From Candidatus Pacearchaeota archaeon (GTDB taxonomy: Archaea; Nanobdellota; Nanobdellia; Pacearchaeales; GW2011-AR1), in contig JAAOYJ010000041.1 of the NCBI GenBank assembly GCA_018221285.1, positions 1 through 59,867 on the forward strand: 59,867 bases of DNA. Reading direction: 5' to 3'. Within the stretch, counting starts at the first letter, position 1; every line of letters starts with the position of its first letter. The notes under the pieces were generated by a model that saw only the letters and a list, made by a program, of their open reading frames with translations, ran no database searches and was not told the DNA's origin. Positions 59,547 to 59,867 of the stretch are shown one piece after another. The position numbers and the translations under genes were made by a program.

Positions 59547-59813
59547 ATTGTTAAATTCTTAGAAGATATTGGAGAAGTTAAAATACAACTAACTGATGAA
59601 GACAGCATATTTACTTCAGGAAAAGAGCCAAAATATGTTCGGAATGGAAATCAAAATATATTTAGAGTAGTTGATACGCAAGATTCTTTAAAACTTACTG
59701 TGTCTTTATTAGAAAAACAAGATTATAATCCAAATAGACATGAAGTTGGGTGTTGGAGGACTTTTGGAAGTTATGTTCATTTGAATGACATCCTCCGCAC
59801 CCTAAAGGGCTGA
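59547..59813 (+). pseudogene. Small gene truncated by the mobile element, no normal start
   Basis: An open frame of 88 residues (VKFLEDIGEVKIQLTDEDSI and so on) has no ATG, GTG or TTG at its beginning; an upstream in-frame stop lies at 59538-59540 and ATT at 59547 is the first plausible start. A TATA-like CTTTAAATAG at 59519-59528 places transcription near 59547. The last codons after about 59787 come from the mobile-element end, so the true 3' part is lost. The original function is unknown. Confidence 0.45.
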
Positions 59814-59867
59814 AGCACTGAATCTGCGGTTTCCAATAAACGACCTCAAACAAATTTTGTCTGGTGA
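59787..59867 (-). mobile_element. Right end of an IS200/IS605-type element with TnpB/omega-RNA-like terminus (partial)
   Basis: Read on the minus strand, the end contains GCCCTTTAGGG, then GCGGAGGATGTCA, the pattern that closes many IS605-family elements and the 3' end of TnpB guide RNA (omega RNA); the insert meets the host gene after GTCA. A short open frame to the window edge (last codons RFSASAL then TAG at 59802-59804) may be the end of tnpB. The element continues past the window, so its transposase is not seen. The call rests on a family pattern recalled, not searched. Confidence 0.65.

Noticed and set aside
1-59867. CRISPR array or rRNA genes
   Set aside because: No regularly spaced identical repeats of 25-40 bp with unique spacers, and no rRNA-like blocks, were seen.

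Overview
The window looks like a chromosome segment of a small-genome DPANN archaeon of the Woesearchaeota/Pacearchaeota type. This is inferred from gene content, not from a marker phylogeny. The DNA is AT-rich. Many genes sit about 25-35 bp downstream of TATA-like boxes with little or no leader. The informational genes are archaeal: psmA/psmB proteasome, SBDS, Rrp4-Rrp41-Rrp42 exosome, RpoK, uS2, Rnp2/Pop5, the FttA (aCPSF1) termination nuclease, archaeal RNase J, class I CCA enzyme, RtcB, Mre11-Rad50, TrmB regulators and an archaeal-type SRP RNA.

Layout. 1-9.8 kb: the end of a probable diphthine synthase, ileS, a TrmB regulator, small membrane proteins, a lysine-tailed DNA-binding-like protein, argS, trxB and tRNA-Leu(UAA). 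9.8-16.6 kb: a block of long secreted or anchored surface proteins (PKD, MopE-like metal-binding, thrombospondin-3-like and DUF4215-like repeats), one interrupted by an in-frame TGA. 16.6-18.7 kb: small genes, a wHTH regulator and the SRP RNA, whose 3' end is duplicated. 18.7-26.6 kb: a type IV pilus-like locus with a secretion ATPase, two TadC/FlaJ-like membrane proteins and several proteins with prepilin-like N-termini. 26.6-33.8 kb: rtcB, then a secreted DUF333-papain-dockerin protein and two large surface proteins. 33.8-41.8 kb: a GTPase with OapB/ArvB-like and OapC/ArvC-like partners, cca, a second TrmB with a small exported-protein operon, a presenilin-like GxGD protease with a C-terminal gene scar, and a tail-collar-like anchored protein. 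41.9-51.4 kb: fttA, psmB, rad50, mre11, RNase J and rnp2. 51.7-59.5 kb: psmA-SBDS-rrp4-rrp41-rrp42-rpoK, then eno and rpsB. The right edge enters an IS200/IS605-type element, seen as a TnpB/omega-RNA-like right end, that has broken a small gene.

RNA metabolism is a strong theme: RNA 3' and 5' decay, tRNA CCA addition, tRNA splicing ligation, RNase P and transcription termination all fall within 33 kb. The cell-surface theme (pilus, Ca-binding repeat proteins, dockerin protease, collar protein) fits an organism that lives attached to, or dependent on, other cells.

A dispersed repeat of about 65 bp, with a core reading ATAGCTTCGCATTAT and GCTC/GAGC ends, occurs at least eight times (some copies partial or diverged), often directly after stop codons. 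No CRISPR array, rRNA or prophage was seen. All function calls rest on reading motifs; no database search was run.
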